Under the pieces are notes generated by a model. It made no database searches. It was not told where the DNA came from and saw nothing but the letters and a program-made list of their open reading frames with translations. A DNA stretch of 64,000 bases. Origin: Phlegmacium glaucopus (lineage: Eukaryota > Basidiomycota > Agaricomycetes > Agaricales > Cortinariaceae). The DNA is taken from contig MU130379.1 of the NCBI GenBank assembly GCA_015039465.1, forward strand, positions 472,342 through 536,341. Reading direction: 5' to 3'. Shown here one piece after another: positions 41,110 through 51,911 of this stretch; position 1 is the stretch's first letter; the number at the start of each line of letters is the position of its first letter. A program made the translations under genes and the position numbers.

Positions 41110-42797
41110 GGGAACTCAAATGATTCTCAGAGGCAGCTGAGCAACAAACTTCTGAGGAGAGGGCCCAGCGAGTGGAAGAGAAAAGACTTTATGAAGAGGA
41201 GGTAGTAAGGGTCAGGGAAGAAGGGAGTCGATGAGTTGAGGAGGTTAGCAAGATGGTTGAGGAGATTACCAGACAAGTAAAGGAAGAGGCTACCCAGCGA
41301 ACTGAACAGAGAAAGGCTCACATCGAGGAGGTTGAAAGGATGAAGAACAAAGGGCACCAATGCGAAGAAGATATCTTCAAGCATGCTGAAGAAATTAAAA
41401 AAAGAGCTCAGGAAGCAATCGCAGCAGCCCTTGCTGGTAAAGAGGAAGCAGAGCGACGGTCTACCAATCTCATGGAGGAAACAGAGAAGAGGATTCAGAA
41501 AGCAGTGGAAGAGGTAAGGATAAGAGTGGAAAGGCAAGAGGGAAATCCTCACACCAAGAGGCAGCAGAGGGTTATTCAGAATTTGGAGGAGGCACCCGAC
41601 TCAGAGGCTGACATTGAAGCGGTCCAAAACTTAGTCTGGGTTCCAACTGCAGGACCATCAAATAGGGGGATGGATGAACCTTCCCTGGCGGAACACCATT
41701 CAAGGGATATGAATCAGGGGGAACCTGCGCAGACGAGCCGAGTGCACTTTGAGGTAGGTATAAATGTTATGGAGAGCAAGGTGGAGGAGATGAGTGTGAG
41801 CTCACAAAGCAATGAGAAAGAAACAGAGGAAGATGAGGAAGAAGTTGAGGAAGTGGATGAGACTGGGAAAAGGAAAGGGAGAGGTAAAGAGAAAGAGAAG
41901 CAAAATGAGAATAAGGCAAGCAACCCTTCCAGCTTTTCAAATATTTTAGCTCAGTGTTCTTCCAAAGATTCCACTACCGTGGAGATTTTCTGCACCTCGA
42001 GGAGGGGCTGTGCCAGTCAACATCCGTCTACAAAGGGATTAATCTGAGGACAGTGGTATGGCCACAGATACTTCCTCTCGTGCCGTACTACATCCACAGG
42101 AGCGTATCAAGCGGTTGAAGAAGTTGCAACAAATCTTCGGCAATGATAGAATAGATGAAGAAAGTCTGGTTGTTCACAAGAGGCCAACAAAAAGGAAACT
42201 CTTCCCTCAGTCATCCCTTCATGGGTATCGGGCTATGAGGGCAGCGAGATTGGTATGCCTATATTCTTTGGATGGAGAGCACCCATCTCATATTGCTCTA
42301 GACTGCGATCAGGGAGTCGATGAACCGGCTTATGAACATCAGCACAGATGCTGAGATTCATAAAGTTGATTGTATAACAGAGGAACAAGCTGACAATTTT
42401 GAAGAGGGCGCAGTGGGCCCCGAGCTAAATCCAATGCACCTGTACCTTGACACCAGCAAGCACACAAGGTGGAACAATGAACTAGCTGAGTTGTTTGTTG
42501 AACACCTCCAAGAAGAAGAAGAGGGGGTTACGTTCACACAAAAGGACAAAGAAATGGTTGAAGAGATGTTCCTTGCTTGTCTTGGCCAGCTTTCACGTAC
42601 GTGGCGAGAGTATTGGACCCTTAGCCCAGAAGGGCGGGAGAAGAAGAGGCGGAGGATGAGGGGGCTTGTGCGAAGGAATACCCGCAGAGTTGATGTAAGC
42701 TATTCTTTATGTGAAGACTTTGCATTCCAATATTGATGATTTATTCAAGCTCTACAATAATTGACTGGCCATATGTTACGGGAATGTGAAGAACCGG

Positions 42798-44150
42798 TGT
42801 CGTGCACCAATACTGATTGGTAGCGTGAGAACAAAGCTTAAAAGTTGCCATCATGAAAATAAGCGGACTTTGAATTCACTTACCTATTTTGGAAGCAGCC
42901 CTGAATCGCGTTCCTGGTCAACAAAATCATTCGTTCAACGTTAACATCCTCATCGCTCATCATATCCTCAATGTCTTCCACTATGTTGTCTATCATTTAC
43001 ACTATCGACATGCTCCTTAACATCTACCATCCGTTTGTCCCTTGGCTAGTGATACAACAAAGCGATCAATCTACTATTCGCATTGGTCATCGGCTCGCGT
43101 TTGATCGCATCTATGGCCCATCATTTCAAGAATGGCCCGTTTATGGATGCATCAGCTACATCTCCCATTATGTCAAAGGCTTTGTCATTGTTGTTGTGGC
43201 TATGGACCCACAAGTCTTCCCCTCAGCTATCTATCTTGCCATACCTCGCTCCTGGATCTCACTCAGTCCCCTATCCTCACTCATCTACCTCTTATCTTAT
43301 CATTCACTGCCAAAACCATCATTCACGCGGTACCTGAAGCCTTCCCACCCTCTTTATGACAATTTAGGAAGTCCAGGAGGATCACGACTAAGCAGGAATT
43401 GCAGATGAATCAGCAGCAGAGGATTATTCTCGCAGTGTGTCAAGTGTTATCAAGGCTGCGCGACATGGGACCATGGGCAAGTAGTGTTTTCTCGGGAACA
43501 AGGCTGCGCCTTTCAAGTGTTGACTCAGGACCTTTCACATTTTTGACATGACCACACGCCTATGGAGTCGATATATTTTTGCTATTGGACTATGTACACT
43601 GCCTTCCTTTCTTTTCTCTCGCACTTTGACACTTTACAGATTTTTTTATTGTTCCTTTTCTTTTCCATTGTTCTTTTCTTCTCGCAGCTGTCCTCTCTTT
43701 ATCTTTCTTCCTTTGACAGCGCGTACTTTGTTTCTTTTTATTGTTTTACATAGCCTCATCCTTAGGGTATAAATACTGCTCTTTTGTACCAGGATAGGTA
43801 GTTCAGTTCAATTCATTCTTACCCCCCACTTTCATCATCTCAGTGGAATTCCAGTGAATTCCTTCCTTAAGTTCGCTTTTTCAGTCCCTTACTGTCACTG
43901 TCCTCTACTGTCTACCGCTATAGTCTTACTGAAGACTCTTTCTTACCCATCCTCATCCTCGTCTTCTACCTCATTCATCTTCCAAGACCTTCATCCTCAT
44001 CCTCCTCACCTCTACTCTTGCTCCCTACCTCTGTGTGATACAAGTCAAGGTTACACCTTCCCTAAACGAACAACAGGGAGGCTTTTGACTTAAAGACTAG
44101 TCCATTGCTCTCTGGTTGGTGTTTATATACAACAACAACAACAATTTATA
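42798..44150 (+). mobile_element. S2: reference copy of the family-S solo-LTR-like repeat (1353 bp)
   Basis: Starts TGTCGTGCACCAATACTG, ends AACAACAATTTATA, and is flanked by CCGG (42794-42797, 44151-44154). Promoter-like layout in the second half: GGGTATAAATACTGCTCTT near 43769, then a pyrimidine-rich leader (TCATCCTCCTCACCTCTACTC). This resembles U3-R-U5 of a long LTR. No internal element with this LTR is seen in the window, so the family name is provisional. Confidence 0.8.
42905..43408 (+). CDS. Open frame inside the S repeat, conserved between copies
   Basis: An open frame of about 168 codons (145 from the ATG at 42971) reads IAFLVNKIIRSTL, MLSIIYTIDMLLNIYHPFVP, WLVIQQSDQSTIRIGHRL, GPSFQEWPVYGCISYISHYV and KGFVIVVVAMDPQVFPSA. 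Corresponding peptides are encoded by S1 (after undoing the mirror order) and S4, with many differences at third positions or as mild changes. Two hydrophobic stretches could span a membrane. S3 has a frame change. It may be an LTR-borne accessory protein or simply a low-stop region. No family recognised. Confidence 0.35.
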   Translation: MAFLVNKIIRSTLTSSSLIISSMSSTMLSIIYTIDMLLNIYHPFVPWLVIQQSDQSTIRIGHRLAFDRIYGPSFQEWPVYGCISYISHYVKGFVIVVVAMDPQVFPSAIYLAIPRSWISLSPLSSLIYLLSYHSLPKPSFTRYLKPSHPLYDNLGSPGGSRLSRNCR

Positions 44151-44429
44151 CCGGAATGGCACCACAAATCCTGGATGGAAAGCAACGACTGAAATGGTAG
44201 AACAGCTTGGTCCTGCAGGAATGAGTTCAGACGAGAGCAAAGTGGACACAACAACCAAAAAAGTGACTTACAGGATCTGTAAACGTCTTTGGCGAAGCAG
44301 TGCATGCAAGGATCACCTCCTTATGATTGATGCTGATCGTAATGTCACAAATGCCTTGGGTGGGGCCCGTGCCGGAAATCCAGCAAGAGAGCGGGTGAGG
44401 GGATCCAATGTGACAGTTAGCAAACGTGC

Positions 44430-44770
44430 TCCAACAGTTGGCTGCCCCGAAAATTACTATTCAAGGGCGTGGGTCTCGAACCTGGGAAGTAGGTGAATGG
44501 TTAAGGCTCTGAAGATAAAGACTCTGAAGGATTTTGGGGACGTACAAGTTGCATAGATTTATTGATGGACCCATTGCCGTCGGTTGCTGGTCAATCCAAG
44601 GTAGAAAGGGTTTGAAAAGTAGTCTTGTAAATACAAATGTGCTCCAAAGGTTGGGTATGCCAAGAATTACTGTTTGGAGGTGGTCTCAAACCTGGAAAGT
44701 AATTGAGGTTCGGACGATGAAAACCAAAAATAAATTGGACTTACAAGTAGCATAGATAAAGTCATGGATC
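44430..44770 (+). repeat. Imperfect tandem duplication, unit about 210 bp
   Basis: GCTCCAACAGTTGGCTGCCC...GCATAGATTTATTGATGGACCC (44430-44572) is repeated with divergence at 44640-44775 (GCTCCAAAGGTTGGGTATGC...GCATAGATAAAGTCATGGATCC). The second copy repeats the 3' end of the gene ending at 44556 without its frame. Confidence 0.65.
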
Positions 44771-44814
44771 CGTTGATCCAAGGTCGATCCAAGGTAGGCA
44801 TGAAAAAACAAAAA

Positions 44815-45370
44815 CCAGTACTGAGGATGATCCAGAGTATGAAGCATGGATTGTCGTCCATGAAAACATCCTGCTATTAAGGAAATCAGTACTGTGGATG
44901 ATCCATAGTACTGAGGATGAGGTGTGGAAACAGTATTCTGGATGATCCAGAATACTGAGCACCGTCATGGTGGAACTTAGCAAAGTTGATTGTTGATTGG
45001 AAATGTGGTAAGAGCTTATGTCAGGTGGTTACAAACATTTGTCAACACAATCCCCGACATCAACAAATCATTTGTCAACACAACCCCCGACTTGCCCCCG
45101 ACATCAACACCGCCAAGCTACAACTTAGGAATTCCCTCCTCCTACATGTTTTGGATCATCCAAAGCATGTATTGCATCTTCCAGAAACTATTCGAGTACT
45201 GTGGATCATTCAGAGTACCTTTACGTGGGTCTACTTTGGATAGCGGTTTGTATGTTTTCACCTCACAACAGGTATTTTGTCTCCTTTCTTATAAATGAAG
45301 ACTATCGCTCATCTTGTAAAATTTATCTGCAGAGGTACTTTGGGTCATCTGCAGTTCTTGTAATCCTTGT
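44815..45370. repeat. Cluster of GTACTG..GGATGATCC..CAGTAC palindromes
   Basis: Imperfect palindromes centred on GGATGATCC occur at about 44817, 44888, 44930, 45150, 45196 and 45336. The 44930 copy reads CAGTATTCTGGATGATCC and then returns in complement. They lie upstream of the Tnp2 transposase, where CACTA elements carry subterminal transposase-binding repeats. Confidence 0.6.
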
Positions 45371-45543
45371 TGTTTTGGTCAATCTACCCTGGATGGTGCT
45401 TGATTCCTTGTTTTCACCTTGCAACGGGTCTCCTCCCAGGTATGTTGTTTCCTGCTTATCAAAAGAAGGCTATCACTCATATATAATTACAGTCCTGGGT
45501 CTCTGTTTCTCCCAGGTGTTCTGGTTTACCACTGCACTTTTCA

Positions 45544-48500
45544 ATGCCCACTTGTGTTTGTGTCACTCACGGCTGCTACTTCTCTGGTGGCAAGGATCCC
45601 ATCTCTGACAAACCATTAGGAAGAAATGTTGATGGTTGTACATACAAAGCCCATACTGTCGCCGATAGACAAGCTGCTTTTCATGCTGCAGAAGAAAATA
45701 CAGAAGCTGTCCTTGCTGCCCAGATAAAGGAAATCACTGCACATCTGTCGGCAAGTGTTCTTGCAGATAATGTTTCGGGTCCATCTCTTGTCCCTGGTGG
45801 GCCTCTGTGGTCCAGAAACAGCTCTGAGGATCACCAATCCGACAATGATTTCCCTACTTTGAAGCAAACAGGTGGCCCTTCATCATCTCCTTTGTCCATG
45901 ACCCATCATTCTCCTCCAAGTCGCTCGAGTTCTTCTTCTCAGAGCCTTCCCACATCTTTGCATTCTCCTTCCCGTCAAACTGGATCAAGACGCTCTCCAG
46001 AAGCTGAGCTTATCGCCTGTTTGTCTGAGCTGGAACAAGAGGTTGACACTCTTCGTGAAAGAGCTCTGGAAGGCCTTGCCCGCCTCGGTTGCCCATCATC
46101 TTCTGGTCCACCCACCTCATTTCCCCTTTCACAATTGTTGCAATCTTCAAGGAGCCTTAAGGACAAAATAGAAACTGTGATGTTCAAAGGGCCTGCTGTT
46201 CATGACCTCAAAACTTTGATTTCATCCAAACTGCAAGAAATCCCCGCAAAATTGGTCGCTGCGAAGAAAGATTGGAACCAAAAGCTGTCTGACATTAAGA
46301 CGATGAAGACACCTATCCATGAAGGGGTTCCTTGTGAGACAGGTACAGTTTTCAAGACTAACTTTCAACCCTTTCACTGACAATGCTTTCCCTAGACCAT
46401 CATTTCAAGCCTATTCTTGAAAATGTCGACCCCGTCCTTCAAGTGACCTTCTTTCTTGTTGTTACATGCCAGGTCTTGCTCAGTGTGAGCCACCGTGGCT
46501 GTAGTTTCCTGTTGCAAATGGTCCAATACATCATCCATTTGACTCTTCTTCGCCTTGGTCCAAATTTATCTCAAGGAGACAAAAAACTCCTTAGTAGCAT
46601 CCCAATGTACCCTCGCACGACTGAGAAGGCATTTTATCTTGGAAACAAGAACACCATTTTCGCAGTTTGCCCAAATCCTGATTGTCACTTTAATTACAAA
46701 CTGACATTCCATGAAGACTCTCCTATCCCACATTATCCTGCTAGGTGTAATCATCGAGAATTTTGAGGTGGCTCCATATGTGGCACGCCTCTCGTCAAAC
46801 CGCAACGTGTCAATGGGTATACCATACATGTTCCAATTAAGTCTTTTGTAGCTTTCAGTTTTAAGCATTGGTTAGGCGGAATGCTAGCTCGTTCCGGATT
46901 TGAGGAGACGATGGACAAGGCTTGGGTGCCGTGTAAAAAAAGGCTGACTCCTGAAATAAAGGACATCTTCAATGCTGAAGTCTTACGCAACTTCAAAGGT
47001 CTAGATGAACAGCATTTTAGTACCAGTGGCAAAGAAGGCCGATACATCTTTTCACTGTGTATCGACTACTTCAATCCCCTGGGTAACAAACAGGCAGGGA
47101 AGAAGAAGTTGATTGGCTTAGTATCCATGGTCTGCCTCAATCTTCCTCCTGAGATGCGATACAAGCCGGAAAACATGTTCTTACTTGGCATTATCCCTGA
47201 TCCTAATGAACCCCCGTTAGCCTGCTTCAATCATTACCTGCATATTCTTATCAAGGAGCTTCTGGAATTCTGGTATAGCGGTGTCCGGTACTCTCGCATA
47301 AGCGCTTGCTATTATGGGAGAGTTGTTTGATGTGCTCTTGTATGTGTGGTTTCCAACCTACTGGCTGTGCGTAAAGTAAATGGATTTGCTGCAATTGTAC
47401 ATACACAAATGTGTGCAATTTGTCACTGCATGCGTCAACAGCAGGACGACCTGAATGACTCTTTTGCATTGCTAGGAAAATGATGAACGGGTGAGGAGAT
47501 CCACTCATCAGCCCAGCTCTATTTGGATGCCGAAAATGAAAAGGAAAGGAAAGAAACTGTTACCACCACTGGGATACGGTGGTCTGAATTGTATCGCCTG
47601 CCATATTTTGACCCTTCCCACATGGTCGTTGTCGACTGTATGCATAATCTCTTTCTTGGCTTGGTCCAGGAACATTTCGAAATTTTGGGTATTCGAATGG
47701 ACAGTAAAAAGGGCAAAAACACTCCTGCGCTTTCTATCAATATTTCCATGGAGGCAATGAGTGGGTTAAATAAGAACGAGCACAAGAGCATGGATAAATT
47801 AATTGAGACTCTAGAGTCTCCTATGAACAAGGAACTAGAGTCGCAGGACGGCTATGATATGTACTCCAGGCAATTGGAGAAACTACACAAGCAACCCCTC
47901 AAGCTGGTCTTCGAGAAGGTGAACCCAACCTGTACCCATATCAACGAAGAGAATCTCAAGAAGCTGGATTTTGTTCATTCAATTCTCACATGGGTAGGTT
48001 GCTGATACCTTTCCAAATATGTACCCAATTTTTATACTATGTTTCCAGCGACGTACACAAAGTGAAACACCCCAAATGTTGAAGCAGGGCGCCGTCCTTA
48101 CCCCGGAAGAGATGAGCAAACTTTGTTCTGACATTGAACACATGTATACTCCCTCTTGGCTCACATCTGTCCCTACCAATCTTGGCAAACCAAGCCATGG
48201 CAAGCTCAAGGCAGATCAATGGCGCACTCTTGGTACGACCTACCTCCCTGTATCGCTTATTTGCCTTTGGGATCGGCTCAAGGACGATGACCAGCATTCA
48301 CAACAATGCAAGAAACTTCTAGTGGAGTAACTCTTTCCCTGATATCAGCTGTCGTTATTGCTTCCTCTCGGACTACATCACAGGAGAAAGCAGACCTCTA
48401 CCTCCATCACATGCAAGTGTACCTCAATGGATTACACGAGCTTTTTCCTCGATATAGATTTCTACCAAATCAACACATGGCGCTTCATCTTGCAGAATAT

Positions 48501-49660
48501 CTGCAGTTTTATGGCCCTGTACATTCTTGGTGGACCTTTCCTTTTGAACATTTGATAGGCATGTTACAGCACATTCCAAATAACTTTCAGGATGGTGAGT
48601 TTCATATGTTTCTTTGACTATCATGACATTCATCTTCCCCAGGGCAACTGGAAGAAACCATTTCTACCACCTCCATGAAGTCTGCCAACCTTCAAGCTCT
48701 TATGCTAAAAGAAGGTTGCCTGCCAGCGATCAAGAATTGCAGTGGTCATTTCTCCAAGTTTGTAGACCCTCAAGTACACAACATCCTTCTCACGGATATT
48801 GCTCATTTTCTTGCCCTTGAAGAGGAAGCTAATGAGCCTCTGGATGTCAAAGGAAAGATGACAGCTATTCCGGCAGCACTGTACAAAGCTTTGAAAACCC
48901 ATTTTCAGGGTTCGAGCTCAATGTTGCGCAAGGCCAAAGTCCTGAGTTCTTACAAGCTGAATGGATTGACATTCTCTACCTTCACTCGCCACAGAGGCAA
49001 CAGCTTTATTCTTGTTCGTAGCCCGTCTCTTCCTTCCACTCCCACCCAAATTGAAAGCATACTTCAAACACCCTCAAATGACACCTTTTTTGTTACTCAA
49101 TATTTCCTAAAACCTATGTCTGACGACCCATTTGAGAAATACCCTGTCCTTCAGTCATCACTTTGGTCTCAAGATCTTGGACAGCTCATAATCGTGAAGC
49201 CACAAGATGTCGAATCTCACTTCACATGTCTGGTGTTTGAATGGCGTGGCGCTGACTCTGTTGCTGTTGTATCCTTATCCTCGGGTATTTCCTCATTTTC
49301 ACGTTTGTCCAAATCAATGCTTATCTCTTCCGCAGGAATGCTAATTATTATGGTTCGTGCATTGCTCATCGTTTCTTTATTTGACTGCTTGATTTTCTGT
49401 ATACCACATGGTTTCCTACTTAGCCCTATTGCAAAAGTCTATATGTTGCCATCAGTAACTCCTTCTATCATGCTATCATTTGCATCCTCTCACAGGCCCT
49501 GGTTGACGCTGATGATCCTAACACCATCTGCCACCTTGTTCTCTCCTGGACCGGTCCCAGTCATCACAGGCATGGACCGTATGATTTCCTGACGAGCCTC
49601 CAGTCGAACATGAGGATGGATGAGCGATGCCAAACAAGATGTATTCTAATGTACATGTAA
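45544..49660 (+). pseudogene. CACTA-type transposase (Tnp2 family)
   Basis: Multi-exon Tnp2-like transposase, the cut-and-paste enzyme of CACTA/EnSpm elements. The N-terminus MPTCVCVTHGCYFSGGKD is a Cys-rich knuckle, followed by a Ser-rich linker. Intron 46345-46400 (approximate). The catalytic core includes RYIFSLCIDYFNPLGNKQAG (about 47040), MVCLNLPPEMRYKPENMFLLG and DPSHMVVVDCMHNLFLGLVQ (about 47615). Introns with consensus ends follow at about 47999-48049 and 48597-48643. Conserved FLPNQHMALHLAEYLQFYGP lies near 48465, and the last exon ends at TAA 49658. Defects: a TGA at about 47329 (VV.CALV), a single-base shift near 48330 and a TGA near 46765. No CACTA termini were located. Confidence 0.82.
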
Positions 49661-51480
49661 ATACTTGACTGCAACGAATACAATCAACAAGACCACGCAA
49701 CACATATCCCTTCCACACACATTCATGCGGCTCCTCGCCACCCCCAGACTTCATTCTCTCTCATACACCATGACCTCAACCCGAATATTTATTCCACACT
49801 TCCATCATCACCCGTCCATTCCCCACAACTCCATTTGTTTTCACAGGAACATCCTCAACTCAACTCACACACCGCAAGCATCGTTCTCGACAATCCCAGC
49901 AAATAGATATTTACTGCGCTCATTCAAACCGTTGGATGTCCGGTTGCGGCTCACGTCGCCATGCAATTTCAAAAGTCTTGCGTTCGGGCCCAGCGTTTGT
50001 TGTTTCAAGTATAATTAATTCTTAAATAATTCTGCTGAGATGCAAGGAACAATTAAAATCTAGCCAGATTTAGAAATTTTGCCTCAATTTTACTTTTGCG
50101 TGAATTCTGCAACAATTAGAATTCAATTAGAATGTAAGATTCTGCCTTAATTTCACAAGATGCAGAATTTATCAAGAATGATAAATTCTGCATTTTGAAG
50201 AATTGATCGTGCATAGTCAGGGGCATGTCTGCAAGCTGGTCAGCGACCCCGACCTTGAAATTAAATCAACTCCCTCCGAGTAGCAGTGGTAGTATATTGT
50301 ATATTTATTGTAGATATTTACAAGAAACGAGTGAAACACTTATATATCATATCAAGAAAAGATTTACTACTTTAGGGTAGTTACAAACTAAAAATAAATG
50401 CATTGCAGATAAATGAGGCAGGCAAGTAGCGCTAGTGTTGCGAAATATAATCTGAGCAAGTAAATGAGAGTTAGCACAGCGAGGAATGTGAAATGGTATA
50501 TGAATTTGCATTGCTGATGAAGATATTAGTTCAAATCGCTATGGAGTGGAAATAATACAATGTACAGCTGGCTGTTCTCTAGCTATGGCCAGAAAATGAT
50601 TTACTGCCACTAACTTGGCATTGAGGTAACAGATAGCGGTCAGAAAAGCGCAGAACATTGTGATTACTGGTGCCAAGTAATGTAGTTTGAGATATAAGAT
50701 AAAAGATGCCACTAAGGTGATGGTAAATGTTAATGTTCTGCGATTAATTGTATGCTGCTAAAAACTATCAAGAACTATAGATGATCCTGAATGGGGCTGG
50801 CTTACCGCAAGTACTCTATCCATTATTCTGCTAAATGCAGATTTTCATGATCCTGCATTACATTTTGCATCGATTCTGCATCCTGCAGAATTGGTGGCTT
50901 CCAGGAGTGAAGGCACCTGATTGTCTGCATGTCACACTGATTATCTTTGATCAGTGGCATTGACGGCAGCTTATAGTAGCTGCTGCATATATAGTAAATG
51001 TTATTGGAGTTGCTGCTACCCTCTATGCCTCTCCTTTGTACAGAAACAGGCATACCATACCTCAGTATTAACCGGAGCAGCATGGGTGAAAGAGAGCTCT
51101 TCTGGGGCAGTCCAGCACACTGAAGAGGCCATTGTATCAGTCAACAACAATGAAGATGAGGGGGAAAGATGGGAAAGATAACAAAGAAAAAACAAAACAA
51201 GGCTGTTTAAAAGAATGTTGACATGCACATTTAATGACTTGAAAAGAGCCATTTGCATGTTATCCTGTGTCTCTATTATATGTCTGTGTTAAAACTAGCT
51301 GATATGAACAATGCACGGTGAGGAAACGAGGAGGATGAAGCAAGAACAAGATAATCAGTGGTCAATCAAGCAAGGGTGACAATCTGTGATGGAGTTCCAT
51401 ATTTGGGTGGTGGGAATAAGCCAGCTGCCATCAAAATGAAAATGCGCCTTAATTTTTGTAGCCGGACAGACCCTAATACA
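49661..51480. other. 1.8 kb without recognisable gene
   Basis: The first 350 bp may be the 3' subterminal part of the CACTA element. 50040-50220 and 50820-50890 share ATTCTGC / ATGCAGATTTT / CCTGCAT motifs, suggesting a small element with loosely inverted ends. Frames at 50823-51258 carry no motif. I find no RNA gene. Confidence 0.5.
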
Positions 51481-51493
51481 CTCATTTCCACAT

Positions 51494-51695
51494 CTTTGAA
51501 CAGGGGAAGCACTGGTACGGAGCACGGACTACCAGAGACAGCTCACATGGAAAGGTCTTGGAGTTGGATGTAGGCAGAGTAGATCTGGATACAAGGAGAA
51601 GCACTGGTATGGAGCACGGACTACCGGAGACAGCTCTAACAGAGCTGGACTGGAGTAACGTAAGATGGAATGTAACAGATGAGGTCATTCATATT
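51494..51695 (-). mobile_element. LTR fragment with internal duplication
   Basis: Minus strand begins TGTTACATTCCATCTTACGTTAC, matching the LTR end at 30324. A unit AAGCACTGGTACGGAGCACG...ACTACCAGAGACAGCTC is present twice (about 51507 and 51600). Confidence 0.6.
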
Positions 51696-51911
51696 CCTCC
51701 AAGCTTTCTAACTGAATTCCTATGTAGGGCTCTGTAAATGACACCTGTTAGTTTTGAGACATTTGGTGGAATGAAAGATCTTTGGTTCAACAGGCTGGCA
51801 CTTCTGCTGAGTTTGAAATACAATTGCCTTTGCAGTGTGAAGTCTGAGATCCAAGGACTATTCAGAAGCTAGTGATTGCCATGGGTTTTTGAATTCCTGT
51901 GGGTAAGCAGG

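Larger units (their letters stand above)
40312..44556 (+). pseudogene. Multi-exon gene of an uncharacterised agaricomycete family, split by M4 and S2
   Basis: Coding pieces in order: an exon ending SRILTL at 40527; an intron 40528-40580 (GTAAGT...ATAG); REVRKQYEVKLQRSN up to 40667; MITE M4; then a long coiled coil (EEKRLYEEEVVRVREEG, ITRQVKEEATQRTEQRKAHI) into an acidic segment near 41820; QERIKRLKKLQQIFGND near 42090; an intron at about 42254-42300; and ELFVEHLQEEEE...RRNTRRVD to 42693. S2 follows, then MVEQLGPAGMSSDES and a C-terminus at the TAG at 44554-44556. Removing M4 or S2 with one duplication restores the frame at both sites. Remaining stops are mainly TGA (41121, 41232, about 42761, 44493), plus a frame change near 42040. 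Role unknown; the GMSSDES motif recurs, from memory, in expanded agaricomycete families. Confidence 0.6.
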
